This document shows, one piece after another, positions 7,102 to 13,558 of a stretch of 21,244 bases of DNA. The notes under the pieces were generated by a model. It saw nothing but the letters and a program-made list of their open reading frames with translations. It did no database searches and was not told where the DNA came from. The stretch's first letter is position 1. Every line of letters begins with the position of its first letter. Where the stretch lies: the NCBI GenBank assembly GCA_016870425.1, contig VGBQ01000018.1, positions 1 through 21,244 of the forward strand, written 5' to 3'. Origin of the DNA: Actinomycetota bacterium (lineage in GTDB: Bacteria > Actinomycetota > Actinomycetes > S36-B12). The position numbers were made by a program, and so were the translations under genes.

Positions 7102-7938
7102 TCACGGGGTGATGCAGAAGGCATCCAGCACCGCGTGCGCGCGCTCGTCGCTGCCGGTGTGCGACACCCGCTCGAGCCACGCTGACCGCGTCCCCCGTCC
7201 GGTCGCCAGCCCGACGTAGGAGTCCCACGGCATGTCGAGTGCGACGGTGGGCACTCCATCGCGAGCCGCTCGGACTTCGCCGACTCCGTCCGCACTCACC
7301 CCGACGTACGCCGTGAAAGCGATCGGACCGGTCACTCGCAACTCGAGCGTCTCGCCGGGCTGCGCACCCGCCTTGTCGGCCCAGACACCGGGAAGCCCAC
7401 GCAGCAGGTGCGCCGCGGTCGCTTGCGCACCCGGGGACTCCGCGTGAACCGGCCGTCCCACGACCGCGCGGATGTCCTGCTCGTGCACCCAGGAGTCGAA
7501 GGCTCGCACCCGCAGGTTGTGGGACAGGGGCACCGGGCCCAGCAGTCCGACGATGATCTCCTCCGGATCGCGCGCGCCTGACTCCAGGAGCACACGCCGC
7601 CGCTGCACCGCCTCGTCCAACTCCGCGAGGACGCGCTCGCGCTCCCAGGAGCGCCGCAGGTCCACCGGCTTCTCGACCAGCCGCGCGAAATCCGACTGCG
7701 CGTGAGGGAGGTCCGCCCACACCGGCGCGTGCTCATCATCGACATGCCCGCCGAGGAAGCCCTCAAGCCACGCCACGTGTGCAACGACATCCCCGACCGA
7801 CCAACCGGACAGGTCGGTGGGAAGGACCCACTCATCGTCGGTGAGTTCCCACGCGAGTTGGGAGAAGTCATCGTGCGCCTCCAGCCACGCGGCAAAGAGC
7901 ACGTCGAAGCCCGCATCAGCGGGCAGGGGAGCGGCCAT
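7102..7938 (-). CDS. Maleylpyruvate isomerase-like (MDMPI/DinB-fold) protein, paralogue 1
   Basis: 278 residues. It resembles the actinobacterial TIGR03083 family, related to mycothiol-dependent maleylpyruvate isomerase. The N-terminal four-helix metal-binding domain has GWSVGDVVAHVAWLEG (His54) and FDSWVHEQDIR. The mycothiol enzyme binds zinc by His-Glu-x3-His; here the position four before the second His is Asp, as in many family members of unknown function. The C-terminal part resembles the SCP2-like MDMPI C-terminal domain. The ATG at 7938 is chosen because the start MAAPLP is shared with the paralogue at 9382, and a TATCCT element lies 8 nt upstream; the frame stays open further upstream but overlaps the next gene. 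Probable mycothiol-dependent transfer or metal-binding role, substrate unknown. Confidence 0.82.
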   Translation of the reverse strand: MAAPLPADAGFDVLFAAWLEAHDDFSQLAWELTDDEWVLPTDLSGWSVGDVVAHVAWLEGFLGGHVDDEHAPVWADLPHAQSDFARLVEKPVDLRRSWERERVLAELDEAVQRRRVLLESGARDPEEIIVGLLGPVPLSHNLRVRAFDSWVHEQDIRAVVGRPVHAESPGAQATAAHLLRGLPGVWADKAGAQPGETLELRVTGPIAFTAYVGVSADGVGEVRAARDGVPTVALDMPWDSYVGLATGRGTRSAWLERVSHTGSDERAHAVLDAFCITP

Positions 7939-7946
7939 GCGCCGTG

Positions 7947-7952
7947 AGGATA
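7947..7952 (-). promoter_or_regulatory. Candidate leaderless -10 (TATCCT) for the gene starting at 7938
   Basis: On the minus strand TATCCT is followed by CACGGCGC (8 nt) and ATG 7938. It falls in the short gap after the upstream secreted-protein gene, whose stop is at 7962-7964. Confidence 0.45.
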
Positions 7953-7961
7953 CGCCCCCGC

Positions 7962-8423
7962 TCAGTTGGTCGTGAGACGAAACTCGATCTCGTACGTCGA
8001 ACCGCCACCGATGGCCTGCACCGCATAGCCATACGTGCCCTGGCGGTCGAGCTGGAAGTTGAGGTAGTACTGCCCCCCACGCACGGACGTGAAGATCCCG
8101 CTGCCGATGCGCTGGAAGGAGCCGTGGCAGCCGCTGCCCGCGGGCGCGAAGCGCACCAGCTCCAGGCGGGTGCCGTCCTTGAGAGCAGACGCCGCCTTGC
8201 CCTGGATGACGACGTTGCGTCCGGCGGCCGCCTTGCCCGTCGGCACGAGGTTGGCGCTGCCACCCTGCCAGGCCGAGAGATTGGGCTTGACCGTGAAGCC
8301 GCACTTCTCGAGCGTCGATGCCGATGCGCGCGGAAGTGCCTGAGCAGCAGGGGCGACGGCCAGGGTCGTGGCGACGACAGCGGCGGCAAGGGCTGCGGTG
8401 ACGGCGATGCGGGGACGTGACAC
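7962..8423 (-). CDS. Small secreted protein of unknown function
   Basis: 153 residues; I do not recognise the family. The N-terminus (VSRPRIAVTAALAAAVVATT) is a clear Sec signal peptide ending near APAAQA. The mature part, about 118 residues, is rich in Gly, Ser and short alternating hydrophobic stretches (for example GTRLELVRFAP, GGQYYLNFQL, GTYGYAVQAI), suggesting a beta-sandwich. It has two Cys residues (CGF near the mature start and GSGCHGSF) that could form a disulfide. GTG 8423 is preferred over upstream starts because it gives the signal peptide directly and has GAGAGGAA (minus strand, 8428-8435) 4 nt upstream, the best Shine-Dalgarno sequence in the window. It sits between two paralogous isomerase-like genes on the same strand. 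Confidence 0.75.
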   Translation of the reverse strand: MSRPRIAVTAALAAAVVATTLAVAPAAQALPRASASTLEKCGFTVKPNLSAWQGGSANLVPTGKAAAGRNVVIQGKAASALKDGTRLELVRFAPAGSGCHGSFQRIGSGIFTSVRGGQYYLNFQLDRQGTYGYAVQAIGGGSTYEIEFRLTTN

Positions 8424-8458
8424 GGTGTTCCTCTCGATAGGGGTGCTTGCGAGAGGCG

Positions 8459-8464
8459 AGCCTA
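8459..8464 (-). promoter_or_regulatory. Candidate -10 (TAGGCT) for the secreted-protein gene
   Basis: TAGGCT on the minus strand lies 35 nt upstream of GTG 8423. Transcription would start near 8452 and give a short leader carrying the GAGAGGAA ribosome-binding site. No good -35 was seen. Confidence 0.35.
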
Positions 8465-8530
8465 GGCAGATGGCCTGCGCGTGAGTAGCACGACGCGCCG
8501 TGGTGAAGCGTGGTCTCGCCGTCGGCGCGA

Positions 8531-9382
8531 TCAGATCATCACGCGGAAGTTGTCGAGTGTGCGTGCAGCGAGATCCGCGTCTCCGGAGATCACCACCTGC
8601 TCGCGCCACGGCTGCGGATCTCCGCGCCCACATGAGAGGGCGAGGTACGCCGGCCACGACATCGCGAGCGTCACCGTCGCGGCACCCGCCTGATCGAGGA
8701 GGTCGTCACCGACCATGCGCGCGCGCCCGTCCTCGCCCACTGCCACGATCGCACCGCCCTCGATGCCCGGGCCGGTGATGCGTACGTCCAGCACCTGCCC
8801 GGGCTGCGCACCCGCGAGCTTCGCCCAGACCTTGCCCAGACCCGGCAGGAGCTGCGACGCCGTGGCCTGAGCGCCCAAAGAGTCGAGGTGACCTGGACGC
8901 CCCAGCGCATCGCGGATGTCCTGCTCGTGCACCCAGGTGTCGAGGGTGCGCATGCGCAGCACGCGCCCGAGCGGTGCCGCACCCAGCGGGCCCATTACCT
9001 CGAGTGTCGCGTCGCGCGGCCCCGAATCGAGTTCGGCCGTGCGGCGCGCAATGCGGTCAGCCAGCTCGATGAGCACAGCCTCACGGGTCCAGGAGCGCCG
9101 CAGGTCGACCGGGATCTCGGTGATCTTGCCGAAGTCGTTGGCCACGTGCGGCAGCGAATCCCAGTCCGGCTCATGCGGCGGGTCGAACTCACCGATGAGC
9201 ATGCCCTCGATCCAGCTCACGTGCGCGACGATGTCACCGACACTCCAGCCGGGCAGCGCCGTGGGGGCATCCCATTCGGCCTGCGACAGCGGGGTGACCA
9301 CGTCGATGAAGTCCGCGGACGCTGACTGCCATGCGGAGAAGAGTTCGTCGAACGTTGCACTGTCCGGTAGGGGAGCGGCCAT
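8531..9382 (-). CDS. Maleylpyruvate isomerase-like (MDMPI/DinB-fold) protein, paralogue 2
   Basis: 283 residues, clearly paralogous to the product of 7102-7938 along its whole length. Shared features are MAAPLP at the start, GWSVGDIVAHVSWIEG with His54 at the identical position, PVDLRRSW, LDTWVHEQDIR, and a similar C-terminal half. As in paralogue 1, Asp replaces the Glu expected four residues before the second metal-ligand His. The role is probably mycothiol-related or metal-dependent, substrate unknown. ATG 9382 follows the bkdC stop by 17 nt, so the gene could be read from the bkd transcript, but TAGCCT-CGAGGC-ATG also gives it its own leaderless promoter signal. Confidence 0.83.
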   Translation of the reverse strand: MAAPLPDSATFDELFSAWQSASADFIDVVTPLSQAEWDAPTALPGWSVGDIVAHVSWIEGMLIGEFDPPHEPDWDSLPHVANDFGKITEIPVDLRRSWTREAVLIELADRIARRTAELDSGPRDATLEVMGPLGAAPLGRVLRMRTLDTWVHEQDIRDALGRPGHLDSLGAQATASQLLPGLGKVWAKLAGAQPGQVLDVRITGPGIEGGAIVAVGEDGRARMVGDDLLDQAGAATVTLAMSWPAYLALSCGRGDPQPWREQVVISGDADLAARTLDNFRVMI

Positions 9383-9388
9383 GCCTCG

Positions 9389-9394
9389 AGGCTA
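9389..9394 (-). promoter_or_regulatory. Candidate leaderless -10 (TAGCCT) for the gene starting at 9382
   Basis: On the minus strand TAGCCT-CGAGGC-ATG. The 6-nt spacer is identical to that at the copC start, and there is no Shine-Dalgarno sequence in the 17-nt gap after bkdC. Confidence 0.5.
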
Positions 9395-9399
9395 GCCGC

Positions 9400-10650
9400 C
9401 TAGTGGGGCGGCCGGTGGAGGTACGCCGCGACATCCGCCAGGAACGCCGACCCCGACGCGCCATCAACGACCCGGTGATCGAAGGCAAGTGAGAGCTGCA
9501 TGACCGGCCGGACCGCGAGGGCTCCGTCGACGGCCCAGGGGCGCTCGACGATGCGGCCGGTGGCGAGGATTGCGGCCTCGCCCGGGTTGAGGATCGGCGT
9601 ACCCCCATCAACGCCGAAGACACCGATGTTGGTGACGGTGATGGTCCCCTCGACGGAGTCAGATGGGGTGAGTCGCCCCTCGCGCGCGCGCTCCGTGACC
9701 TCGGTGATGGCGCGCGCGAGCCCGGAGAGGGAGAGGGATCCGGCATCGCGCACATTGGGCACAACCAGCCCGCGCGGACTCGCGACTGCGAGCCCGAGGT
9801 TGACGAAGGGATAGAGCTCAATCTCCGCCGAGCCGTCGGGCAGGTCGACCCAGGAAGAGTTCACGATCGGCGTACGCCGGATCGCGTGAATGACAGCCGA
9901 GGCAGCGATGGTGAGCGGCGTGACGCGGGCATCAGCGAACTCCGGTTCTGCGCGCAGCCGCTTCACCAAGGCCATCGTCGCGCTCACGTCGACATCGACC
10001 CACTCGGTGACGTGGGGTGCGGTCGTCATCGAGCGCACCATGGCCTGAGCCATCTGACGCTGCACGCTGCGCACCGGCACACGCTCGCCGCGCACGGGCC
10101 GCGCCGCGATCGGCGCGGGTGACGAGGCGTTGCCGGATGCGGCGCGGCGCACATCGTCGCGGGTGATGTCGCCATGCGATCCGGTGGGCGTCACGCGCGA
10201 GAGGTCGACACCCAGCTCTCGCGCGAGTGCACGCACCGGTGGCTTGGCCATCGGCTTGCCCGGCGGGACCAGCCGTGTGACTTCCTGCTGGGGTGCGGCG
10301 CTCTCCACCCGACCCGCACCGCCCTGCTGGGGTGCGTTCGCACCGCGCAACCGACGGCGCCGCCCCTGCTCATGGCCGACGCCGTAGCCGACGAGCACGG
10401 GCTCGCGGTCGCTCACCTCCACGGCGAGGATCGGCGTACCCACCGGCACCACCGCGCCCGGCGCGACGAGCAATGCCGTCACGCGGCCGGTGAAGGGTGA
10501 CGGCAACTCCACGACCGCCTTGGCCGTCTCGATGTCGACGATCGGCTGGTTGACCGCGATCTCATCGCCCACGCTGATGCGCCAGCCGACGATCTCAGCC
10601 TCCGTGAGGCCCTCGCCGACATCGGGCAGGGGAAACTCGCGCACGCTCAT
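9400..10650 (-). CDS. bkdC: Branched-chain 2-oxoacid dehydrogenase E2 (dihydrolipoyl acyltransferase)
   Basis: 416 residues. Domains in order: one lipoyl domain (about 1-80; VDIETAKAVVELPSPFTG with lipoylated Lys44), a basic and Gln/Gly-rich linker, a peripheral-subunit-binding domain (about 145-180; PPVRALARELGVDLSRVTPT), and the acyltransferase domain to the end with LSLAFDHRVVDGASGSAFL (the HxxxDG catalytic motif). It transfers the acyl group from E1-bound thiamine diphosphate through lipoate to CoA. The single lipoyl domain and the E1 genes upstream fit a BCKDH complex rather than pyruvate dehydrogenase. ATG 10650 overlaps the bkdB stop as ATGA (10647-10650), indicating translational coupling. 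No E3 (lipoamide dehydrogenase) gene is in the window. The name follows mycobacterial bkdABC. Confidence 0.93.
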   Translation of the reverse strand: MSVREFPLPDVGEGLTEAEIVGWRISVGDEIAVNQPIVDIETAKAVVELPSPFTGRVTALLVAPGAVVPVGTPILAVEVSDREPVLVGYGVGHEQGRRRRLRGANAPQQGGAGRVESAAPQQEVTRLVPPGKPMAKPPVRALARELGVDLSRVTPTGSHGDITRDDVRRAASGNASSPAPIAARPVRGERVPVRSVQRQMAQAMVRSMTTAPHVTEWVDVDVSATMALVKRLRAEPEFADARVTPLTIAASAVIHAIRRTPIVNSSWVDLPDGSAEIELYPFVNLGLAVASPRGLVVPNVRDAGSLSLSGLARAITEVTERAREGRLTPSDSVEGTITVTNIGVFGVDGGTPILNPGEAAILATGRIVERPWAVDGALAVRPVMQLSLAFDHRVVDGASGSAFLADVAAYLHRPPH

Positions 10651-11660
10651 ACGGCGGTCACCCGATCGATGGCGTCGAGCACGCGGTCGACGTCGGGGAG
10701 GTAGTGCTGCTCGAAGCGATTGGGTGGATAGGGGATGTAGGCCCCACCGACGCGCTCCACGGGCGCCTCGAGGTGGAAGAAGCATCGCCGCGTCACCTCG
10801 GCCGCAATCTCCGCGCCCACGCCGAGCATCACCGGCGCCTCGTGCACGACAATGCACCGGCCGGTGGACTGCACATCGGCGACCACGGGATCGAGATCGA
10901 GCGGTGAGAGTGAGCGCAGGTCGATCACGGAGCATTCCACACCATCCTCGGCCGCGGCATCCGCAGCCTCGAGGATCGTGCGCACCATCGGACCGTAGGC
11001 CACCAGCGTGACGTCGGAGCCGCGGCGCAGCACGCGTGACGTCCACGGACTGCCGCTGATGGGCGACACCTCGTCGACCTCGGCGCGATCCCAGTAGCGA
11101 CGCTTCGGCTCGAAGTAGACGACCGGGTCGTCACTGGCGATCGCCTGCTGGATGGTGACATAGGCCTCCGCCGCATCGGCGGGCGTGAGCACGCGCAGTC
11201 CCGGGGTGTGCGCGAAGTAGGCCTCCGGTGACTCGCTGTGGTGCTCGACCGCGCCGATGCCACCGCCGTAGGGAATGCGGATGACGATGGGCATGCGCGT
11301 GATGCCCGCGGACCGGTAGTGGTGCTTCGCCACCATCGTCACGATCTGGTCGAACGCCGGGAAGACGAAGCCGTCGAACTGGATCTCCAGCACGGGCCGA
11401 TAGCCGCGCATCGCCAGGCCCACCGCGGTGCCGACAATCCCGCTCTCCGCCAGAGGGGCGTCGATGACACGGTCCTCGCCGAAGTCCTTCTGGAGGCCGT
11501 CGGTCACGCGGAAGACCCCGCCGAGCGGACCGATGTCCTCTCCCATGAGCAGGACCTTGGGATCGCCCTCCATCGCGCGCCGCAGACCGGCGTTGAGCGC
11601 CTGCACCATGGTCATGGAAGTGGTGGGGGTCATGGAAGTGGTGGGGGTCATCGACGTCAT
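10647..11660 (-). CDS. bkdB: Branched-chain 2-oxoacid dehydrogenase E1 beta subunit
   Basis: 337 residues, a standard E1-beta transketolase-like subunit: MVQALNAGLRRAMEGD, VLLMGEDIGPLGGVFRVTDG, APLAESGIVGTAVGLAMRG, QIVTMVAKHHYRSAG, and a C-terminal domain with IDLRSLSPLD and VVHEAPVMLGVG. With E1 alpha it decarboxylates branched-chain 2-oxoacids using thiamine diphosphate. ATG 11660 overlaps the bkdA stop (ATGA), but four further in-frame ATGs at 11651, 11633, 11615 and 11609 precede the conserved VQALN. Two of the added segments come from an 18-bp tandem duplication, so the true N-terminus could be any of these. I keep 11660 because of the ATGA coupling. Confidence 0.92.
   Translation of the reverse strand: MTSMTPTTSMTPTTSMTMVQALNAGLRRAMEGDPKVLLMGEDIGPLGGVFRVTDGLQKDFGEDRVIDAPLAESGIVGTAVGLAMRGYRPVLEIQFDGFVFPAFDQIVTMVAKHHYRSAGITRMPIVIRIPYGGGIGAVEHHSESPEAYFAHTPGLRVLTPADAAEAYVTIQQAIASDDPVVYFEPKRRYWDRAEVDEVSPISGSPWTSRVLRRGSDVTLVAYGPMVRTILEAADAAAEDGVECSVIDLRSLSPLDLDPVVADVQSTGRCIVVHEAPVMLGVGAEIAAEVTRRCFFHLEAPVERVGGAYIPYPPNRFEQHYLPDVDRVLDAIDRVTAV
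11616..11651 (-). repeat. 18-bp tandem duplication containing the bkdB start codon
   Basis: Two perfect copies of the minus-strand unit ATGACCCCCACCACTTCC, at 11634-11651 and 11616-11633, each encode MTPTTS and each begin with an ATG in frame with bkdB. Confidence 0.9.
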
Positions 11661-12721
11661 GACGTCTCCACCGTGGCGAGGTAGTCGGCCATCGCCGCGC
11701 GATCCGCGGTGACCTGGCGGTGCGGTTCGGCGTACACATGCTCAAACATCCTGAGCGGGTCCGGAGCCTCCATCCCGCGGATGGTCTCGCGAAGCAACTC
11801 GCCGAGCGCGTCGGCCTCGGCATCGACGGCAGCGACGAACTCCGGATCGAGCGCGCCGACCCGCTCCATGTGGCGGCGCAGTCGGTCGAGTGGGTCGAGT
11901 GATGCCCAGTGGTCGAGCTCGGCCTCGTCGCGATAGCGCGTCGGGTCGTCAGAGGTCGTGTGCGGCCCGCGGCGATAGGTGACGGCTTCGATGAACGCCG
12001 GCCCGCCACCCTCGCGCGCACGATCGAGCAGGGTGCGCGTCACGGCGAGGCCCGCGAGCACGTCATTGCCATCGATGCGCACCGACGGGATGCCGTAGCC
12101 TGCCGCGCGCGTCGCCAAGGGAGCACGCGCCTGCCTCGTCACGGGCACGGAGATAGCCCACTGGTTGTTTTGCACGAGGAAGACGACGGGGGCATTGAAT
12201 GCCGCGGCAAAGACCATCGCCTCGTGCACGTCACCGGTGCTCGTCGCGCCGTCGCCGAAGCAGGAGAGGACCGCCTCGTCGGCACCATCGCGCTGGATGC
12301 CCATGGCGTAGCCCACGGAGTGCAGCGCGTGCGAGCCGATGACGATGGTGAAGATGCCCAGCCCCACGCGCCGTGGATCCCAGCTCGAGTGCGTGACCCC
12401 GCGATACAGATGCAGCAACTCGACCGGGTCGACTCCGCGCACCTGGAAGATACCGACTTCCCTGTACGTCGTGAAGCCGTAGTCGGTGGGCCGCATCGCA
12501 TGGCCCGCACCGACCTGGATGCCCTCCTGGCCGAGGACGGGACACCACAGACCCAGCTCGCCTGTGCGCTGCAAGGCGGTGGACTCCACGTCGGTGCGCC
12601 GCGTGAGGACGATGTCGCGGTAGAGACGCCTGAGTAGGTCGGCGTCGACCTCGAGGGGGTAGTCAGGATGCTCGATGCGCTCGCCCTCGGGCGTGAGCAA
12701 TCGGATGACGTCTTCGGTCAT
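11657..12721 (-). CDS. bkdA: Branched-chain 2-oxoacid dehydrogenase E1 alpha subunit
   Basis: 354 residues. The thiamine diphosphate motif is visible from CFGDGATSTGDVHEAM to VFLVQNNQWAISVP (GDG through NN), together with GQEGIQVGAGHAMRPTDYGF and YRRGPHTTSDDPTRYR, all typical of E1 alpha of the BCKDH type. It forms the alpha2beta2 E1 with BkdB. ATG 12721 is chosen because GAAAGGG (minus strand of 12731-12737) lies 9 nt upstream as a ribosome-binding site, while a longer frame would add an unconserved 16 residues. First gene of the bkdABC operon. The 158-bp gap to the divergent regulator gene at 12880 should hold its promoter, but no convincing -10/-35 pair was found there for this direction. 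Confidence 0.93.
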   Translation of the reverse strand: MTEDVIRLLTPEGERIEHPDYPLEVDADLLRRLYRDIVLTRRTDVESTALQRTGELGLWCPVLGQEGIQVGAGHAMRPTDYGFTTYREVGIFQVRGVDPVELLHLYRGVTHSSWDPRRVGLGIFTIVIGSHALHSVGYAMGIQRDGADEAVLSCFGDGATSTGDVHEAMVFAAAFNAPVVFLVQNNQWAISVPVTRQARAPLATRAAGYGIPSVRIDGNDVLAGLAVTRTLLDRAREGGGPAFIEAVTYRRGPHTTSDDPTRYRDEAELDHWASLDPLDRLRRHMERVGALDPEFVAAVDAEADALGELLRETIRGMEAPDPLRMFEHVYAEPHRQVTADRAAMADYLATVETS

Positions 12722-12867
12722 GTGTGTGGACCCTTTCGTCGCGGGCCTTGTGGGCCCCATCACATCCAAGCACTGCCCCGGCCCGCCCGAAAGGCCCGCC
12801 GCCGGCGACCCGCCGGGACGATCCGACGGCGCTCCCGCCCGGCACCCGTGGACATTCCGGGCGGTGC

Positions 12868-12873
12868 CACACT
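12868..12873 (+). promoter_or_regulatory. Candidate leaderless -10 (CACACT) of the devR-like gene
   Basis: CACACT is followed by GGACGC (6 nt) and ATG 12880. It keeps the A at position 2 and the T at position 6 but lacks the initial T, so it is a weaker match than the TAnCCT elements elsewhere in the window. Confidence 0.35.
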
Positions 12874-12879
12874 GGACGC

Positions 12880-13530
12880 ATGGCGATCAGGGTGTTCCTC
12901 CTCGATGACCACGAGATCGTGCGTCGCGGGCTCGCTGATCTCATCGGGCTCGAGGACGACATTGAGGTCGTGGGCGAGGCAGGCAGCACAGCGGAGGCTC
13001 TCGCGCGCATTCCCGCGACACGACCCGACGTGGCCGTCCTCGACGTGCGCCTGCCCGACGGCAGCGGGGTGGAGGTCTGCCGCGAGGTGCGCGACACGAT
13101 GCCGGACACACGCTGTCTCATGCTGACGTCGTACGCCGACGACGAAGCGCTCTTCAACGCGATCATGGTCGGAGCCTCGGGCTACGTGCTCAAGGAGATC
13201 CGCGGCAATGACCTCGTCGACGCGATCCGCCAGGTCGCGGCGGGTCGTTCGCTGCTCGATCCGGTGGCCACCCAACGCGTCATGGAGCGGCTGCGCAAGG
13301 GCGAGGACCACGACGAGCGGCTCGACGCGCTCACCGATCAGGAGCAGCGGATCCTTGACCTCATCGGCGAGGGATTGACCAACCGCCAGATCGGCGAGCG
13401 CATACACTTGGCCGAGAAGACCGTCAAGAACTACGTCTCCTCGCTGCTGGCCAAGATGGGCATGGAGCGCCGCACCCAGGCGGCGGCGTACGTCGCCCGA
13501 CGCGATGCCGAACAGCACCGCTCAGACTGA
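12880..13530 (+). CDS. devR: DevR/DosR-like response regulator (NarL/FixJ family)
   Basis: 216 residues. The receiver domain (about 1-120) has Asp9 and Asp10 (LLDDHE), phospho-acceptor Asp55 (AVLDVRLPDG), Thr83 (MLTSYADDE) and Lys105 (GYVLKE). The LuxR-type helix-turn-helix at about 150-205 reads LTDQEQRILDLIGEGLTNRQ, then LAEKTVKNYVSSLLAKMGME. From memory these motifs, the length, VVGEAGS, GRSLLD and MERRTQAA strongly resemble mycobacterial DevR (DosR), the dormancy/hypoxia regulator whose acceptor is Asp54. The longer open frame upstream is discarded because ATG 12880 begins the receiver fold at once. The probable partner kinase is the convergent gene at 13551-15092, not an operon partner as in Mycobacterium. 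No clear DosR-type 20-bp binding palindrome was recognised in the window. Confidence 0.9.
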   Translation: MAIRVFLLDDHEIVRRGLADLIGLEDDIEVVGEAGSTAEALARIPATRPDVAVLDVRLPDGSGVEVCREVRDTMPDTRCLMLTSYADDEALFNAIMVGASGYVLKEIRGNDLVDAIRQVAAGRSLLDPVATQRVMERLRKGEDHDERLDALTDQEQRILDLIGEGLTNRQIGERIHLAEKTVKNYVSSLLAKMGMERRTQAAAYVARRDAEQHRSD

Positions 13531-13558
13531 CCCGTCATTGCGCTGACCCGTCATTGCG
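13527..13558. repeat. 16-bp perfect tandem duplication between convergent stop codons
   Basis: CTGACCCGTCATTGCG occurs twice in direct succession (13527-13542 and 13543-13558). Each copy carries a forward TGA and a reverse-strand TCA stop. The response-regulator stop uses the first copy and the kinase stop the second. Without the duplication the two stops would be only 4 nt apart. Confidence 0.92.

Noticed and set aside
7939..8304. N-terminal extension of the isomerase-like paralogue 1
   Set aside because: It overlaps the secreted-protein gene in another frame. The paralogue shows that the protein begins MAAPLP.
10651..11046. N-terminal extension of bkdC into bkdB
   Set aside because: The extension is antiphase to a conserved E1-beta sequence. 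The lipoyl domain begins immediately after ATG 10650, which overlaps the bkdB stop.
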